Both the position numbers and the translations under genes were made by a program. DNA of 64,000 nt from Bacillota bacterium (GTDB lineage Bacteria > Bacillota > Negativicutes > CTSoil-072), in NCBI GenBank assembly GCA_017889545.1, contig JAGFZV010000007.1, forward strand, positions 18,435-82,434, given 5' to 3'. The stretch's first letter is position 1. Each line of letters opens with the position of its first letter. The notes beneath the pieces were generated by a model. That model was not told where the DNA came from, ran no database searches, and was given only the letters and a program-made list of their open reading frames with translations. Of this stretch, positions 36,985-46,776 are shown in pieces.

Positions 36985-39018
36985 CTACACCGTCTTGAAC
37001 ACAATCTGATTGTGTTTCTCTTTTTGCAGATTGCGGGCAGCGAAGGTCTGAACGGCGTTGGACTTCAACTGATCATTGCCGCCAAAAGCGGAGTCGAGGC
37101 AGATGAATTGCATGGGCTCGTCTTCGGCTATCTGGTCGATCAATTCTTTGGTGACTTTTTCTGCCAGGCAGATCAATAAGGCTCCGTCAGCAATGGAGAA
37201 GACCGGCACTCCTGCGTATTCTTTCACTTTGGCTTTTTCTGTCGGTTGGAACCCTGCTTTCAGGAGAATTTCGAACAGCAGCGCTTCCTGCGAAGACGCT
37301 TGATTGATATGGTCGACGTGGTCCGTCAACTGCAGCGCCAATTGTTCTACCGTGACAGAGGCATCGATGGGCCGCCACTGTTTAAAGTTGGACTGATCCA
37401 GTTTCAACACCCGGAATCCCCGGTCCTGGTCCTTGTCCCCCTCCAGGTCGAGTTTGCCTTCCTGTTCAGCATTCAGCTTTTTGATCACCCTGCGAATTCG
37501 TTCTTTGCCAATATCGGCAATGGTATGATAGCCGGCCTTGAAGGCTTCACTGTCTTCAGCACAGGGCTCAGGTAATTGAACCAGGATGAATTTGCGGTGT
37601 CCAGCATCTTGTTTATTTAGATCAAAAACTGCGTGGGCCGTAGTCGCAGAACCGGCGAAGAAGTCGAGGATAATGTCATCGGATAATGTTCTCGCTATCT
37701 CCAAAAGATATTTAATGAGTCTCGATGGTTTAGCAAAATCAAAAATTATATTGAGGTCTTTTAACTCTGCTGAACTCTGCCGGTTTTCAAATTTTTCGAT
37801 AAAATTTGACGGAACCATTCCTTTCTCTTTTTGATCTTCAAGCCAAACTTTATTGTATATATTCCACTTTGACTGTTCATTATTTTGGTTTAATAAAGCA
37901 GAAGTTGTTGTTTGTTTAAATACTATATTTCCAGCTGTAAGCTCTTTAACATAAGATGAAAAAACCCATTTCCACACACCATCTTCTGAAGTTGGCGCAA
38001 CTTGTACTCCTTGCGCCACTAATTCCGGAAAATTAACTCCAGGTGGGATCACAAATGAGCCATCTGGGCACTCAATCCAGTATCTTTGATTGGGTCTATG
38101 GTCTAAACTGGCTTTATATAATCGTTCTTCACCATAAATTTCACCTGCTCGTAGGCCTTCCGTTTCAATTTTAGTATAATATCGATCAATTTGCTCCTGA
38201 AGTATCTCTGACCGAAAAGCGTCTGTTCTTTCTTTGTTTTTTGCATAAACACAAATATAATCAATATTCGGAGTGAAAAAACGTCCTTTTGCTCCTCCAG
38301 ATTTCATCATTCGAGAAATTATCCCTATAAAATTTTCTTCCCCAAAAACTTCATCACACAGCTTTTTGAGGTTTGTCACTTCATTATCATCAATGCTAAT
38401 AAAGATAACCCCATCGTCCCGGAGCAGGTTCCGCGCCAGATACAGTCTCGGATACATCATGTTCAGCCACTTGGTATGAAAGCGGCCTTCGTTCGCAGTA
38501 TTGGTGGAAAACTTCTTGCCTCTGCTGTCCACCAGTCCAGCATATTCCAGATAGGTCTGCAGGTCTTCAGTGTAATTATCCGGATAGATGAACTCCTTGC
38601 CGGTGTTGTAAGGCGGGTCGATATAGATCATCTTGACTTTGCCATAGTAGCTTTTCTGCAGAAGTTTCAACACTTCCAGATTATCGCCCTCGATGAACAG
38701 GTGCTCGGTCGTATCAAATTTCACTGACTCTTCGCGGCAAGGTTTCAAGGTGGCGCGGCTGGGCGTCTGGATCAGCCGCAGGGCGTCTTTTTTCCCAGGC
38801 CAGTCCATGCCGTATCGTTCGCGCCGGGCCTCGAACAAATCCGTGAACGTCCCGAGTTCGGCTTGGAGTTTGCCAAAGTCAACGGACTCCACCGTTTCCC
38901 CGGCGTCGTTCACAGTTTCGGTAAAGACCGTGGGAAACAGTTCTTTGAGACGAGCCCGCTGCTCGGCAGCGATGTCCAGTGACGTGCCGTTCATTTTTTT
39001 AGGTTGTTCGTTTGCCAT
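36985..39018 (-). CDS. Type III DNA methyltransferase, Mod subunit
   Basis: An adenine-specific methyltransferase of about 677 residues and the target-recognition partner of Res. Motif IV is [10 protein letters not shown] near residue 133, and motif [14 protein letters not shown], comes later (about 455), the beta-class order. The intervening region (about 200-430) should be the target-recognition domain. N-terminal residues 1-90 form a charged helical lead. The start is ATG at 39018, eight bases after AAGGGAG; a GTG three bases earlier is less likely. It lies 28 nt after the SNF2 gene. Confidence 0.95.
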   Translation of the reverse strand: MANEQPKKMNGTSLDIAAEQRARLKELFPTVFTETVNDAGETVESVDFGKLQAELGTFTDLFEARRERYGMDWPGKKDALRLIQTPSRATLKPCREESVKFDTTEHLFIEGDNLEVLKLLQKSYYGKVKMIYIDPPYNTGKEFIYPDNYTEDLQTYLEYAGLVDSRGKKFSTNTANEGRFHTKWLNMMYPRLYLARNLLRDDGVIFISIDDNEVTNLKKLCDEVFGEENFIGIISRMMKSGGAKGRFFTPNIDYICVYAKNKERTDAFRSEILQEQIDRYYTKIETEGLRAGEIYGEERLYKASLDHRPNQRYWIECPDGSFVIPPGVNFPELVAQGVQVAPTSEDGVWKWVFSSYVKELTAGNIVFKQTTTSALLNQNNEQSKWNIYNKVWLEDQKEKGMVPSNFIEKFENRQSSAELKDLNIIFDFAKPSRLIKYLLEIARTLSDDIILDFFAGSATTAHAVFDLNKQDAGHRKFILVQLPEPCAEDSEAFKAGYHTIADIGKERIRRVIKKLNAEQEGKLDLEGDKDQDRGFRVLKLDQSNFKQWRPIDASVTVEQLALQLTDHVDHINQASSQEALLFEILLKAGFQPTEKAKVKEYAGVPVFSIADGALLICLAEKVTKELIDQIAEDEPMQFICLDSAFGGNDQLKSNAVQTFAARNLQKEKHNQIVFKTV

Positions 39019-39046
39019 CACACATTCTCCCTTGTCTTTTTAATTG

Positions 39047-41896
39047 TTATAACAGTTCCCAACGAACCGTGAAAATCGTTTTCTCTTCGACCGTCTGTTT
39101 CAGCCGATCTTCGACGGTGTCCAACAGACGATCTTTTTGCATTTCGATCTGTTTGGCGGCCTCGTCGTATTCTTTCCAGGCCCCATCCCGCTTCTTATCG
39201 AGGTCGCGCAGCTTTTTTTGCAGCGCCAATTTCTCAGGTAAACTGCCGGCAGACCGCGCCTCTTTCTTAAACAGCGCAATCTGGTCGTCATATTCTTTTA
39301 GATCTGCTTTCAGTCCCTTGCGCCGGTCTTCGGCCCAATAATTCAGCTTGTCGATTTCTTCGTCAAACCAAGCCGTTCTTTTCTGTGCAATATCCTCCAA
39401 AATAGTCTTTCGCTGCTTATTGGCATCTCGTTTCAGTCGCTCGGGGACCGCCACCCGTTCCTTACCGACGACACGGGCCGGTATATCGAACAATCGCCGA
39501 ACCGCCGCGACAGGCAATCGGTCTCCGGCATCGGTGATCGCGCAAAGAATCAAATGATCCTGGGCGTCAGATCCATTGATGGAAAGCAAGCCAAGAGTCA
39601 ACGTGCCGACTTTTCCCCGGTACGGATCCAGACTCTGTGCAGTCTGCGCCCAGGCAGAATAGTCGAAGATCATACTGGAAGATGACATCGCGCGTTGTTT
39701 GGCTTGGGCTATCACCTGTTGCGCCAGCGGGTGGCCGATTCGGTAGCGCCGGGCATCTTCTTTGATGCGAGACAAGGTATATGCGCCGGCAGGAATAGAA
39801 ATTCCCGTCTTTTTGATTGGCGTACGCAGGTGGAAACTGAAATTTTCATCATCAAATTCCGCCCTGTCCGCCAGTTCATATCGAGTCAGTCGCCAGAGCA
39901 TTGTGTCAAACTTATTCAAGTATTCCCGACTGTTGGAAAGATTGACGCGGAGACGGTCATGCACGTCCGCATCGAAGTTTTCCAGCAATTTTTTCCGTGT
40001 ATCCCCCAATGTCGTCGCGACCTGGGTTTCCATCTCGGCCTGCAATAGCAAAAATTCATTATCTATTTCGGCAACAGTCCGGCAGTTTTGATAAATGGCC
40101 GCAATTCTTTTTTCAAACTCCACGCCGGATTCAATGACGCCCAATACTTCATCGCTGGCTCCGAACACTCCGGAAAACAGCTTGAACTTTTGATCCAGCA
40201 GCTCAAACACGCGTTGGTCAGCCGCATTTTTTCGATTGATAAAATTGATGACCACTACATCATGTTGTTGGCCGTAACGGTGGCAACGACCGATTCGCTG
40301 CTCGATACGCTGCGGGTTCCACGGCAAGTCATAGTTGACAATCATGGAGCAAAATTGCAGGTTGATTCCTTCGGCCCCTGCTTCGGTCGCGATCATGATT
40401 TTGGCATGAAGTTTAAAATGGTCTACCAGCGCAGCCCGCATATCCGCCGACTTCGATCCGGTCACACGGTCGGTCCCTTTATGTTTAGCAACCCACTCCG
40501 TATATATTGCTTTGGACAACGGGTCGCTGTTGGTTCCATTGAACAAAACGATTTGCCCCTGATAGCCATTTTGTGCCAGAAGCGAAATGAGATAGTTTTG
40601 GGTTCGCCGCGATTCGGTGAAGATCAGGGCCTTCTCTGTCGCTCCCAACTCCTTGGCCTTGGCAAAGCCATGGAATAAGGCGCTGACCAGGGCCTGTCCT
40701 TTGGCGTTCTCGCTAATGCTCACCGCCAGATCCCGAAATAGTTCCAGCTCCGATATTTCTGCCTCAATCGCCGCGATATCGATTGCCTGGATTGGGTCGG
40801 GTGATTGCTCCTCATCCCACTCTTCAGCATCGGCTTCCGCCGCTTCGAAATCCTGCGCCAGATCAGTCAACGCGTTTTGCGCTTGTGTCGCTTTGACTTG
40901 CTTCTTCAATCGGTTGGCCAGAGACTCCAAGGCTCCGGCGATGGCGAACGTGGAGGATGCAAGTAGTTTTCGCAGAATCAATGTGATCAATTGCCGCTGC
41001 GAATTAGGGAGCGCAAATAGTTGCTTCCTCTGTAGGTATTCGGTGACCATGTCATACAGGGCCGTTTCATCATCGGACGGGTAAAAATCTTCGGTAAGCG
41101 GAATGCGGTTGGTATAACGGATATATTCCAGCACCTGCCGCCGCAAGGTACGGTGACAAATCGGCGCCAAGCGGGCTTTTAATTCATCAAATGTCGTTTC
41201 CGATGTCAGGCGTGCATATTGCGCCTTGTAGCTTTTCTCGTCGCCAAAAGCATATTCGTCAATGACACTGGCCAGTCCGTAGAGTTCCATCAATGAATTC
41301 TGCAACGGCGTGGCCGTCAGGAGAAGTTTCTGCGTATTGCCTAACGCGGCTTTGATAGCCTTGGCGATCTTGTTGTCCGACTTGTACACATTCCGCAGCC
41401 GGTGCGCCTCGTCAATCACTGCCAAATCCCAGGGCAATGCCAATATTTTGTCGCTGTTCTTTGCCGCAAATTGATAAGAGCAGATGATGAGAGCATCTTG
41501 AACCCATGGATTCTTCCGGCCATCTTTTTGGAGTTGCCGGAAATTCTTCGCTTCCAGAATGTACGACGGAAGATAGAACTTCTCTGACATTTCCATCGCC
41601 CATTGCTTGCGAAGATTGGCCGGAGTGATAATCAAAATGTGTCGTTTCCGTTCCGACCATTTTTGTGCAATCACCAGCCCTGCCTCGATCGTCTTGCCCA
41701 AACCCACTTCGTCCGCAAGAATACAGCCTTTTGACAAAGGCGACCGGAACGCAAATAAAGCCGCATCCAATTGGTGCGGATTGAGATCGACTTGTGCATC
41801 GGCCAGGGCCGGCGCCAATTTCTCCGAATCGCTAAGGGAATACCGACGACTCAATTCATGAGCAAAATAGGTGGCTTGATACTCTGTCAGGCTCAA
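39047..41896 (-). CDS. SNF2-family helicase of the Type III cluster
   Basis: 949 residues with a SNF2 ATPase core: GCILADEVGLGKTIEAGLVI (Walker A), AVIDEAHRLRN (DEAH box), LLLTATPLQNSLMELYGL, and a C-terminal lobe with IATEAGAEGINLQFCS and WNPQRIEQRIGRCHRYGQ. The last 150 residues are a long coiled-coil tail. Role in the cluster is unknown; such helicases accompany some restriction systems and may move or remodel the DNA. It is probably the first gene of the unit SNF2-mod-BRO-res; no clear promoter was picked out in the 195 nt upstream. Confidence 0.93.
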   Translation of the reverse strand: MSLTEYQATYFAHELSRRYSLSDSEKLAPALADAQVDLNPHQLDAALFAFRSPLSKGCILADEVGLGKTIEAGLVIAQKWSERKRHILIITPANLRKQWAMEMSEKFYLPSYILEAKNFRQLQKDGRKNPWVQDALIICSYQFAAKNSDKILALPWDLAVIDEAHRLRNVYKSDNKIAKAIKAALGNTQKLLLTATPLQNSLMELYGLASVIDEYAFGDEKSYKAQYARLTSETTFDELKARLAPICHRTLRRQVLEYIRYTNRIPLTEDFYPSDDETALYDMVTEYLQRKQLFALPNSQRQLITLILRKLLASSTFAIAGALESLANRLKKQVKATQAQNALTDLAQDFEAAEADAEEWDEEQSPDPIQAIDIAAIEAEISELELFRDLAVSISENAKGQALVSALFHGFAKAKELGATEKALIFTESRRTQNYLISLLAQNGYQGQIVLFNGTNSDPLSKAIYTEWVAKHKGTDRVTGSKSADMRAALVDHFKLHAKIMIATEAGAEGINLQFCSMIVNYDLPWNPQRIEQRIGRCHRYGQQHDVVVINFINRKNAADQRVFELLDQKFKLFSGVFGASDEVLGVIESGVEFEKRIAAIYQNCRTVAEIDNEFLLLQAEMETQVATTLGDTRKKLLENFDADVHDRLRVNLSNSREYLNKFDTMLWRLTRYELADRAEFDDENFSFHLRTPIKKTGISIPAGAYTLSRIKEDARRYRIGHPLAQQVIAQAKQRAMSSSSMIFDYSAWAQTAQSLDPYRGKVGTLTLGLLSINGSDAQDHLILCAITDAGDRLPVAAVRRLFDIPARVVGKERVAVPERLKRDANKQRKTILEDIAQKRTAWFDEEIDKLNYWAEDRRKGLKADLKEYDDQIALFKKEARSAGSLPEKLALQKKLRDLDKKRDGAWKEYDEAAKQIEMQKDRLLDTVEDRLKQTVEEKTIFTVRWELL

Positions 41897-42092
41897 TGTA
41901 CCGTTATCCTTCCTCCTGCTGATAGGCCTTTCTTACTCTGCTTCTACTTTGGAAGTCGATTTCCTTTATTATCAAGTCATTTTTATCACAAAAGTATAGT
42001 GTAGTTACAAAACTCCTGCATGCGCCTTGATGAACTCATGTATCTCACTTAGGCGGCGGTGGACTTTTTAAAAAAAAGCATTGCTGTTCGTC

Positions 42093-42124
42093 AAAAAAAA
42101 AAGACAGGCCGAACATCGCCTGTC
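42093..42124 (-). terminator. Terminator after the SEC-C gene
   Basis: On the minus strand GACAGGC and GCCTGTC flank an eight-base loop and are followed by ten T. It separates the SEC-C gene from the Type III cluster, so the two are likely transcribed separately. Confidence 0.9.
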
Positions 42125-42139
42125 GTGTGGATTAAAAGT

Positions 42140-42898
42140 TCACAGCTCCAAACAGCACTTTTTATATTTTTTTCCGCTGCCACATGGACACGGATCGTTG
42201 CGGCCGACTTCCGCTGCCACCTTGCTTGAGAATACAAATGGTTCTTTCGGCAGCGGGCGCAGCGCCGGTTTGTCAAATTTCTCAAACACTTCCTGTGAAG
42301 TCCATCCCTTCAGTATCCATTGGTGCGTCTGGTTGTAGAGGTCCTGCAAATGCTGCAACAACACTTGGACTTCTTCGAAAGAGCCGAGGCCAATCTCACT
42401 CTGTACCTCTTTCACAAGTTCCGTGAATTTTACATCGTTGCGGATGTTAGTCTGAAGGTCGAGGATGATCGCCACTGCGAACTCTTTGCTTTTCACCCCT
42501 TTTTTCAGCAGCCATTCGCAGAATTTTTTCTCTGCCGGCCCGAACGATTGTCCTTCTTCTTCGCCACCAGCCCGCATGGCGGCTTCTTCACTGACCGGCC
42601 AGAAGTCCAGAAAAGGTCGCGCCGCCTGTTCGCACCAGACCCAGTCTGCATCTTCGACGTCCAGATGGTGGATTTCGTCTCGTACTACATCAAACATCGC
42701 ATCATCGGTAGAATCATCCATAGATTTTCTTTTCAGCTGCGCCCGAAATTTGGTCAAGTCCGGCGAACAATTGAATAGCAGTTGGACCCGTCGATGCATT
42801 TCATCCAGTTTCATCACTCCGTAATAGTACAGCAGACCGTTAATGTAACGGCACATCCGCGCGATTTCATTTTTCGGCATTCTACTTGTGTTGTTCAA
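42140..42898 (-). CDS. SEC-C motif protein at the head of the island
   Basis: About 252 residues. The only recognised part is the C-terminal SEC-C zinc-binding motif, [18 protein letters not shown], of the sort found at the end of SecA and in many other proteins. The rest is acidic and helical, with no membrane segment. I prefer the TTG at 42898 after GGGGTGATTC; an ATG at 42883 and a GTG at 42907 are alternatives. It ends in a strong terminator and could be an independent gene of the island. Confidence 0.7.
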   Translation of the reverse strand: MNNTSRMPKNEIARMCRYINGLLYYYGVMKLDEMHRRVQLLFNCSPDLTKFRAQLKRKSMDDSTDDAMFDVVRDEIHHLDVEDADWVWCEQAARPFLDFWPVSEEAAMRAGGEEEGQSFGPAEKKFCEWLLKKGVKSKEFAVAIILDLQTNIRNDVKFTELVKEVQSEIGLGSFEEVQVLLQHLQDLYNQTHQWILKGWTSQEVFEKFDKPALRPLPKEPFVFSSKVAAEVGRNDPCPCGSGKKYKKCCLEL

Positions 42899-43108
42899 GT
42901 GAATCACCCCAGTTTCGAATTTTCAATACCATGAAAATAGCTTTTCTAGTACAAACTAATTCATTTTTCTCCCTGTTCTTACCCATTTCCTGCCAATATC
43001 TATTTTAAATTTATATATATCAGGCTTTACACCGTACTCAATGTGGCGTTTATACAGGCCAAAAGAACCAAAACAGTCCTATGGAACTACCGCACTTTAA
43101 TGCAGCAA

Positions 43109-43143
43109 CAAAAAAGACTCCGGGGAAAAATCCCTGAAGTCTT
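43109..43143 (-). terminator. Terminator after tRNA-Leu(CAA)
   Basis: On the minus strand AAGACTTCAGGGA pairs with TCCCCGGAGTCTT (imperfect), followed by TTTT. It lies 10 nt past the tRNA 3' end. Confidence 0.8.
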
Positions 43144-43153
43144 AACTTTAATA

Positions 43154-43240
43154 TGGTGCCGAAGGCCGGACTCGAACCGGCACGCCATCGCTGACGGCAG
43201 ATTTTGAGTCTGCTGCGTCTGCCAATTCCGCCACTTCGGC
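43154..43240 (-). tRNA. tRNA-Leu (anticodon CAA)
   Basis: An 87-nt class II cloverleaf with a long variable arm, anticodon loop CTCAAAA and encoded CCA. It marks the right boundary of the defence island and is a plausible integration site, although no matching attachment repeat was found. Confidence 0.93.
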
Positions 43241-43445
43241 ATGTGCTAGCGGGGCTTGTGAACAATTGATATATTACCATCCAATTGGATGCTTGTCAAG
43301 GGATTGAATGATTTTTTGTTTTTGTTTTCTTTGCTATCTCCCTCTTTCCCTCAGGGAATATCATATATTGATCATTCCTTGCAGGATTCTGCGTTCATAA
43401 TGAAAAATATTTACAATAAGATTGAACGCAAAGGATCATGAATAT

Positions 43446-44174
43446 ATGCTGGAAATCATTTTAGCCAATCGTCGCTTTCTCTACCAAGTCAAAAGGAAAC
43501 CAAAAAGCAAAACCATCACCTTGAGACTGGTTACCCCCACAACGCTTGAAATTACTGCGCCAAAGGTCATAGACCCCGATGAGATCCAAGAATTGCTGCA
43601 ACAGAAACAAAAATGGATTTTTAAAAAAGCTGAACACTTAAGCAGCATTGCCGCAAACCCGCTTAATATCTCGTTAGACCATGGATCGCAATTGCTTTAT
43701 CAAGGCAGATCCTATCTTTTGCATCTGAAAACCAGCGACACAAAACGTCCGGCGGTTTTCCTGACACCGGGCGGAATCCATGTTTCGATTCCAGCAAAAA
43801 AAATGGATCATGCATCGACTTTGGCCCATGAGTTGCTTCGCAACTGGTATGTAGAAAACGCCACCCGGCAATTTACCGAAAAAACGATTTTCTGGGCCGG
43901 CCGTCTCTCCGTCCAGCCTGCTAAAATCAGCATCCGTGATCAAAAAACTCGTTGGGGCAGCTGCTCATCACGCGGAACGATCAATTATAATTGGCGTGTG
44001 ATCATGGCGCCGCCGGAAATCATGGATTATTTAGTGGTTCACGAATTATGCCATATGCGGATCGCCAATCATTCCGCATTTTTTTGGCAATTAGTCGGGC
44101 AATTTATGCCGGAATACAGACAGAGCCGTGATTGGCTGAGACGAAACAGTGATTTGCTTACCAGAATTTTATAG
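43446..44174 (+). CDS. YgjP-like (DUF45) zinc metallopeptidase
   Basis: About 242 residues. The C-terminal half has the zinc site VVHELCHMRIANHSAFFW (His-Glu-x-x-His) near residue 205, preceded by TRWGSCSSRGTINYNW, the hallmark of the YgjP/SprT-like family. The N-terminal half is a beta-rich domain with repeated basic strands. No signal peptide, so cytosolic. ATG at 43446 has AAAGGAT about ten bases upstream. Physiological substrate is unknown. It stands alone between the tRNA and the oxidoreductase gene. Confidence 0.88.
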   Translation: MLEIILANRRFLYQVKRKPKSKTITLRLVTPTTLEITAPKVIDPDEIQELLQQKQKWIFKKAEHLSSIAANPLNISLDHGSQLLYQGRSYLLHLKTSDTKRPAVFLTPGGIHVSIPAKKMDHASTLAHELLRNWYVENATRQFTEKTIFWAGRLSVQPAKISIRDQKTRWGSCSSRGTINYNWRVIMAPPEIMDYLVVHELCHMRIANHSAFFWQLVGQFMPEYRQSRDWLRRNSDLLTRIL

Positions 44175-44218
44175 ACTTCCTCAGAGCAAAAATACAAAAC
44201 AAAACGGAGGGAACCATT

Positions 44219-45319
44219 ATGAGCATCCTGTTTACCCCGATCTCCATCGGTAACTTTACCGTAAAAAACCGGTTCGTCCGGTCTGCGACCCAAGACTATC
44301 TAGGCAATGAAGACGGAAGTATTTCCGAAGCCGAGCTGCTGCTCTATAGTCAATTGGCGCAGAACGATGTAGGTCTCATCATTTCGGCCCACTCCTATGT
44401 TCAACATCCGCTCGGCAAAGCCAGCATCCGCCAAAACGGCATCTATGAAGACCGGTTCATCGCCGGCTACAAGCAAGTCACTGAAACCGTACATCGCTAT
44501 GGCGCAAAATTTGTGCTGCAAATATCGCATGCCGGCCGGCAGACAACATCGGATTTAATCGACCATCTTACTCCCGTTGCACCGAGCGCCGTAACAAACG
44601 GCGTTACCGGAATTACGCCTCGCGAACTGTCGGATGCGGAAATTCAACAGTTGATCGCCGATTACGCCGCTGCCATGCGCCGGGCGAAAGATGCCAATTG
44701 CGACGGGGTTCAGGTGCATATTGCTCATGGGTATTTGCTTGCTCAGTTTCTCTCACCGTATACCAACAAACGCACCGACATGTGGGGCGGCAGCATTGAA
44801 AACCGTACCCGTATTTTCCGTGAAATCATTGCTGCCGGGCGCAAGCAAGTCGGCGATCAGTATCCTATTTTGGTAAAGTTGAATTCCACTGATGGTCTTG
44901 TCGGATCCGGATACCTTTCCTTAGAGGATGTAATTTATACAGCAAAGCTTTTGGAGCAGTGCGGTGTTTGTGCAATTGAAATCAGCGGCGGAATGCACGA
45001 AGCCAAGGGAGTCATGGCTCAGCCAGGCGTCAACACGCCGGAAAAAGAAGCCTATTTTGCCAAAGCCTCACAAGCACTGAAAAAAGCGGTAGCCATCCCA
45101 ATTATTTTGGTGGGAGGACTACGATCATTGAAAATCATGGAAAATGTTGTCGCAAATGGTGTTGCCGATATGGTTTCTCTCAGTCGGCCCTTTATAAAAG
45201 AACCGGACTTGGTTCAACACTTGCAGCACGGAGCAAAAGAAGTGCAGTGCATTTCCTGCAATGCTTGCTTTAATCCGGCAGGACTGCGCTGCTACTATAA
45301 AGGAGGGACACCTTCATGA
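44219..45319 (+). CDS. NADH:flavin oxidoreductase (old yellow enzyme family)
   Basis: 366 residues, an FMN TIM-barrel enzyme that reduces activated C=C bonds. Family signs are FTVKNRFVRSATQDYLG, QISHAGRQT (catalytic His region), VQVHIAHGYLLAQFLSPYTN and WGGSIENRTR, and the phosphate-binding IPIILVGGLRSL. The C-terminus has VQCISCNACFNPAGLRCYY, the short Cys region present before the iron-sulfur and HDR domains of longer relatives; those domains are absent here. The start at 44219 follows CGGAGGG. It overlaps the SIMPL gene by 4 nt (ATGA). Substrate unknown. Confidence 0.92.
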   Translation: MSILFTPISIGNFTVKNRFVRSATQDYLGNEDGSISEAELLLYSQLAQNDVGLIISAHSYVQHPLGKASIRQNGIYEDRFIAGYKQVTETVHRYGAKFVLQISHAGRQTTSDLIDHLTPVAPSAVTNGVTGITPRELSDAEIQQLIADYAAAMRRAKDANCDGVQVHIAHGYLLAQFLSPYTNKRTDMWGGSIENRTRIFREIIAAGRKQVGDQYPILVKLNSTDGLVGSGYLSLEDVIYTAKLLEQCGVCAIEISGGMHEAKGVMAQPGVNTPEKEAYFAKASQALKKAVAIPIILVGGLRSLKIMENVVANGVADMVSLSRPFIKEPDLVQHLQHGAKEVQCISCNACFNPAGLRCYYKGGTPS

Positions 45320-46038
45320 AACGGTACACAATTCTGTTCGTTTTCTGTCTGCTGATGATCTGTTCTCTGAATGCGCAAGCAAAAGAAATGAACGCCAATT
45401 CGCCCGTCAGTACGGTAACGGTGCAAGGTTCTTCCCAGATTGAAGTCGCGCCTGATCAAGCTGTGCTGACCATTGGCGTCATGACGATCGGTGAAACAGC
45501 AGCGCAAGCGCGCCAGGAAAATGCCGTCACCGCATCAGATCTCCAGCAAAAAATTTTAGAACTTGGTATTCCCGCTGATAAAATCCAGACCGGCCAATAC
45601 GTCGTGACCCCAGTCTATAGTGCGAACAATGAACGAACAAACAGCAAACCGCCGGCTGTTGTTGGATACCGGATCACGAATACAGTGAAGATCACCGTTG
45701 ACGACCTGACACTGCTTGGGAATGTCATTGACACGGCGCTGGCGGCCGGCGCCAACCAAATTTCCGGAATGCATTTTTATAAAAAGAACGATTTGCAGTT
45801 AAAACAAATGATACTGCAGGGAGCTGTCAAGGAAGCTGCTGCCAAAGCGGAAGCGATTGCAGCTGCTTTGGGAAAACGTCTTGGACAACCGTTAACCGTC
45901 AATGAAAGCGGCGTCTATGTCCAAACGCCGGAAATCCAACGAATGACGCTGAAAGCAGATGCAGCCGCCGCTACGCCAATTGCACCAGGAACGGTTCAAT
46001 TAAACGGATCGGTCAGTATCGTTTTTGAACTCTTATAA
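45316..46038 (+). CDS. Secreted SIMPL-domain (DUF541) protein
   Basis: 240 residues with a signal peptide (LFVFCLLMICSLNAQA, cleavage predicted after AQA). The SIMPL domain reads TVTVQGSSQIEVAPDQAVLT, then ARQENAVTASDLQQKI and TGQYVVTPVY. Family members are often periplasmic or cell-surface proteins linked to oxidative stress or signalling. It is translated from an ATG overlapping the oxidoreductase stop, so the two are co-expressed. A long perfect hairpin terminator lies 14 nt after the stop. Confidence 0.88.
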   Translation: MKRYTILFVFCLLMICSLNAQAKEMNANSPVSTVTVQGSSQIEVAPDQAVLTIGVMTIGETAAQARQENAVTASDLQQKILELGIPADKIQTGQYVVTPVYSANNERTNSKPPAVVGYRITNTVKITVDDLTLLGNVIDTALAAGANQISGMHFYKKNDLQLKQMILQGAVKEAAAKAEAIAAALGKRLGQPLTVNESGVYVQTPEIQRMTLKADAAAATPIAPGTVQLNGSVSIVFELL

Positions 46039-46052
46039 AAGTAGCAGCGGGG

Positions 46053-46098
46053 AAAGGAATGAACGACTTGGCGTATACGCCAAGTCGTTCATTCCTTT
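46053..46098. terminator. Long perfect hairpin between two convergent genes
   Basis: AAAGGAATGAACGACTTGGCG and its exact complement flank a TATA centre, over 20 bp of perfect stem. It lies between the stop of the SIMPL gene and the stop of the convergent minus-strand gene, so it probably ends transcription both ways. T-runs are short. Confidence 0.8.
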
Positions 46099-46100
46099 CC

Positions 46101-46616
46101 CTATATTTTTGACCCCACTCTCCGCACGATCATTCCGGCTAAGAAACCGCCGGCAATCGCTGTGCCCAGTTGCGGCCAACTCATAACAAACAACAGTCCT
46201 GCAGCCATAGGCCCAGGCACGGCAATCCAAGTCAGCATCCAGGAGAAAAAGCCGTATAGGACCGCGGTCTTCCCAACTCCGGCGGTCAAAATCGCCAACC
46301 AGCGCCGCCAGCGGAAAATTGCAAGAAACAACACCACATAAACCGCGTTGCCGGCAAGGACCGGCAAAATAAATATCGGAAGCGGCAATAGCTGCTGCAT
46401 ATAGGCAACTACAGGGGCCATGACGGAAATGAACAGAGCGGCCCGCAAACCAATCGTTTCCGCTGCAATCAACAAACACGCATTGACCAGTGTCCCGATC
46501 AAAAATGTCGACATCAAGACCGGTAACGGAATAATCAACCGTAAAGATTGGAATAACAGCGTAAGCGCCAATAATAACGCGGTTCTGGTTAGTATATGAT
46601 ATCGGCCGCCGGGCAT
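46101..46616 (-). CDS. ECF-transporter S-component-like membrane protein
   Basis: About 171 residues with five to six membrane helices (LLLALTLLFQSLRLIIPLP, LIGTLVNACLLIAAETIG, IFILPVLAGNAVYVVLFLAI and others). The alternating helix pattern and size are those of ECF substrate-binding S components. I set ATG at 46616 after AGAGGTG; the frame extends to 46820 without one and those residues lie in the neighbouring promoter region. No ECF ATPase or T subunit is adjacent, so a shared ECF module is assumed. Substrate unknown; a vitamin or its precursor is possible. Confidence 0.7.
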   Translation of the reverse strand: MPGGRYHILTRTALLLALTLLFQSLRLIIPLPVLMSTFLIGTLVNACLLIAAETIGLRAALFISVMAPVVAYMQQLLPLPIFILPVLAGNAVYVVLFLAIFRWRRWLAILTAGVGKTAVLYGFFSWMLTWIAVPGPMAAGLLFVMSWPQLGTAIAGGFLAGMIVRRVGSKI

Positions 46617-46733
46617 GGATTTCACCTCTTTTTTTGCAATTGCTGTGCTTTTTCTGCAACAATCAAAACCGGCTTCGTGTAGAGTTTTGAGCAGATGTTC
46701 AAATTTCCGGGGCAGGATTTCGCCACAGCGGGG

Positions 46734-46749
46734 CGAACTATGTAGTTCG
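46734..46749. promoter_or_regulatory. Palindrome in the divergent ECF-S / MFS promoter region
   Basis: CGAACTA and TAGTTCG flank TG in a 16-bp inverted repeat. It lies about 118 nt upstream of the ECF-S-like start and 28 nt before the MFS start, so it could serve as a shared operator. The regulator is unknown. Confidence 0.45.
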
Positions 46750-46776
46750 ACCAACCATCTTACTTTGGGGAGAGAA

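Larger units (their letters stand above)
24185..42898. other. Defence island
   Basis: A run of minus-strand genes with anti-phage or DNA-conflict functions and several decayed genes: HD-GHKL ATPase, reverse transcriptase, SIR2-HerA and a Type III restriction-modification cluster. It is bounded by the QueG-like gene on the left and tRNA-Leu(CAA) on the right. No integrase, transposase or flanking attachment repeat was seen, so how it arrived is unknown. Confidence 0.75.

Noticed and set aside
33131..41896. DISARM or BREX system
   Set aside because: A SNF2 helicase and methyltransferase are present, but the DUF1998 proteins, phospholipase-D gene, PglZ and BrxC are not; Mod and Res match Type III.
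46033..46662. 209-codon minus-strand frame
   Set aside because: It overlaps the ECF-S-like gene in another frame; its composition is not protein-like and it spans the hairpin terminator.
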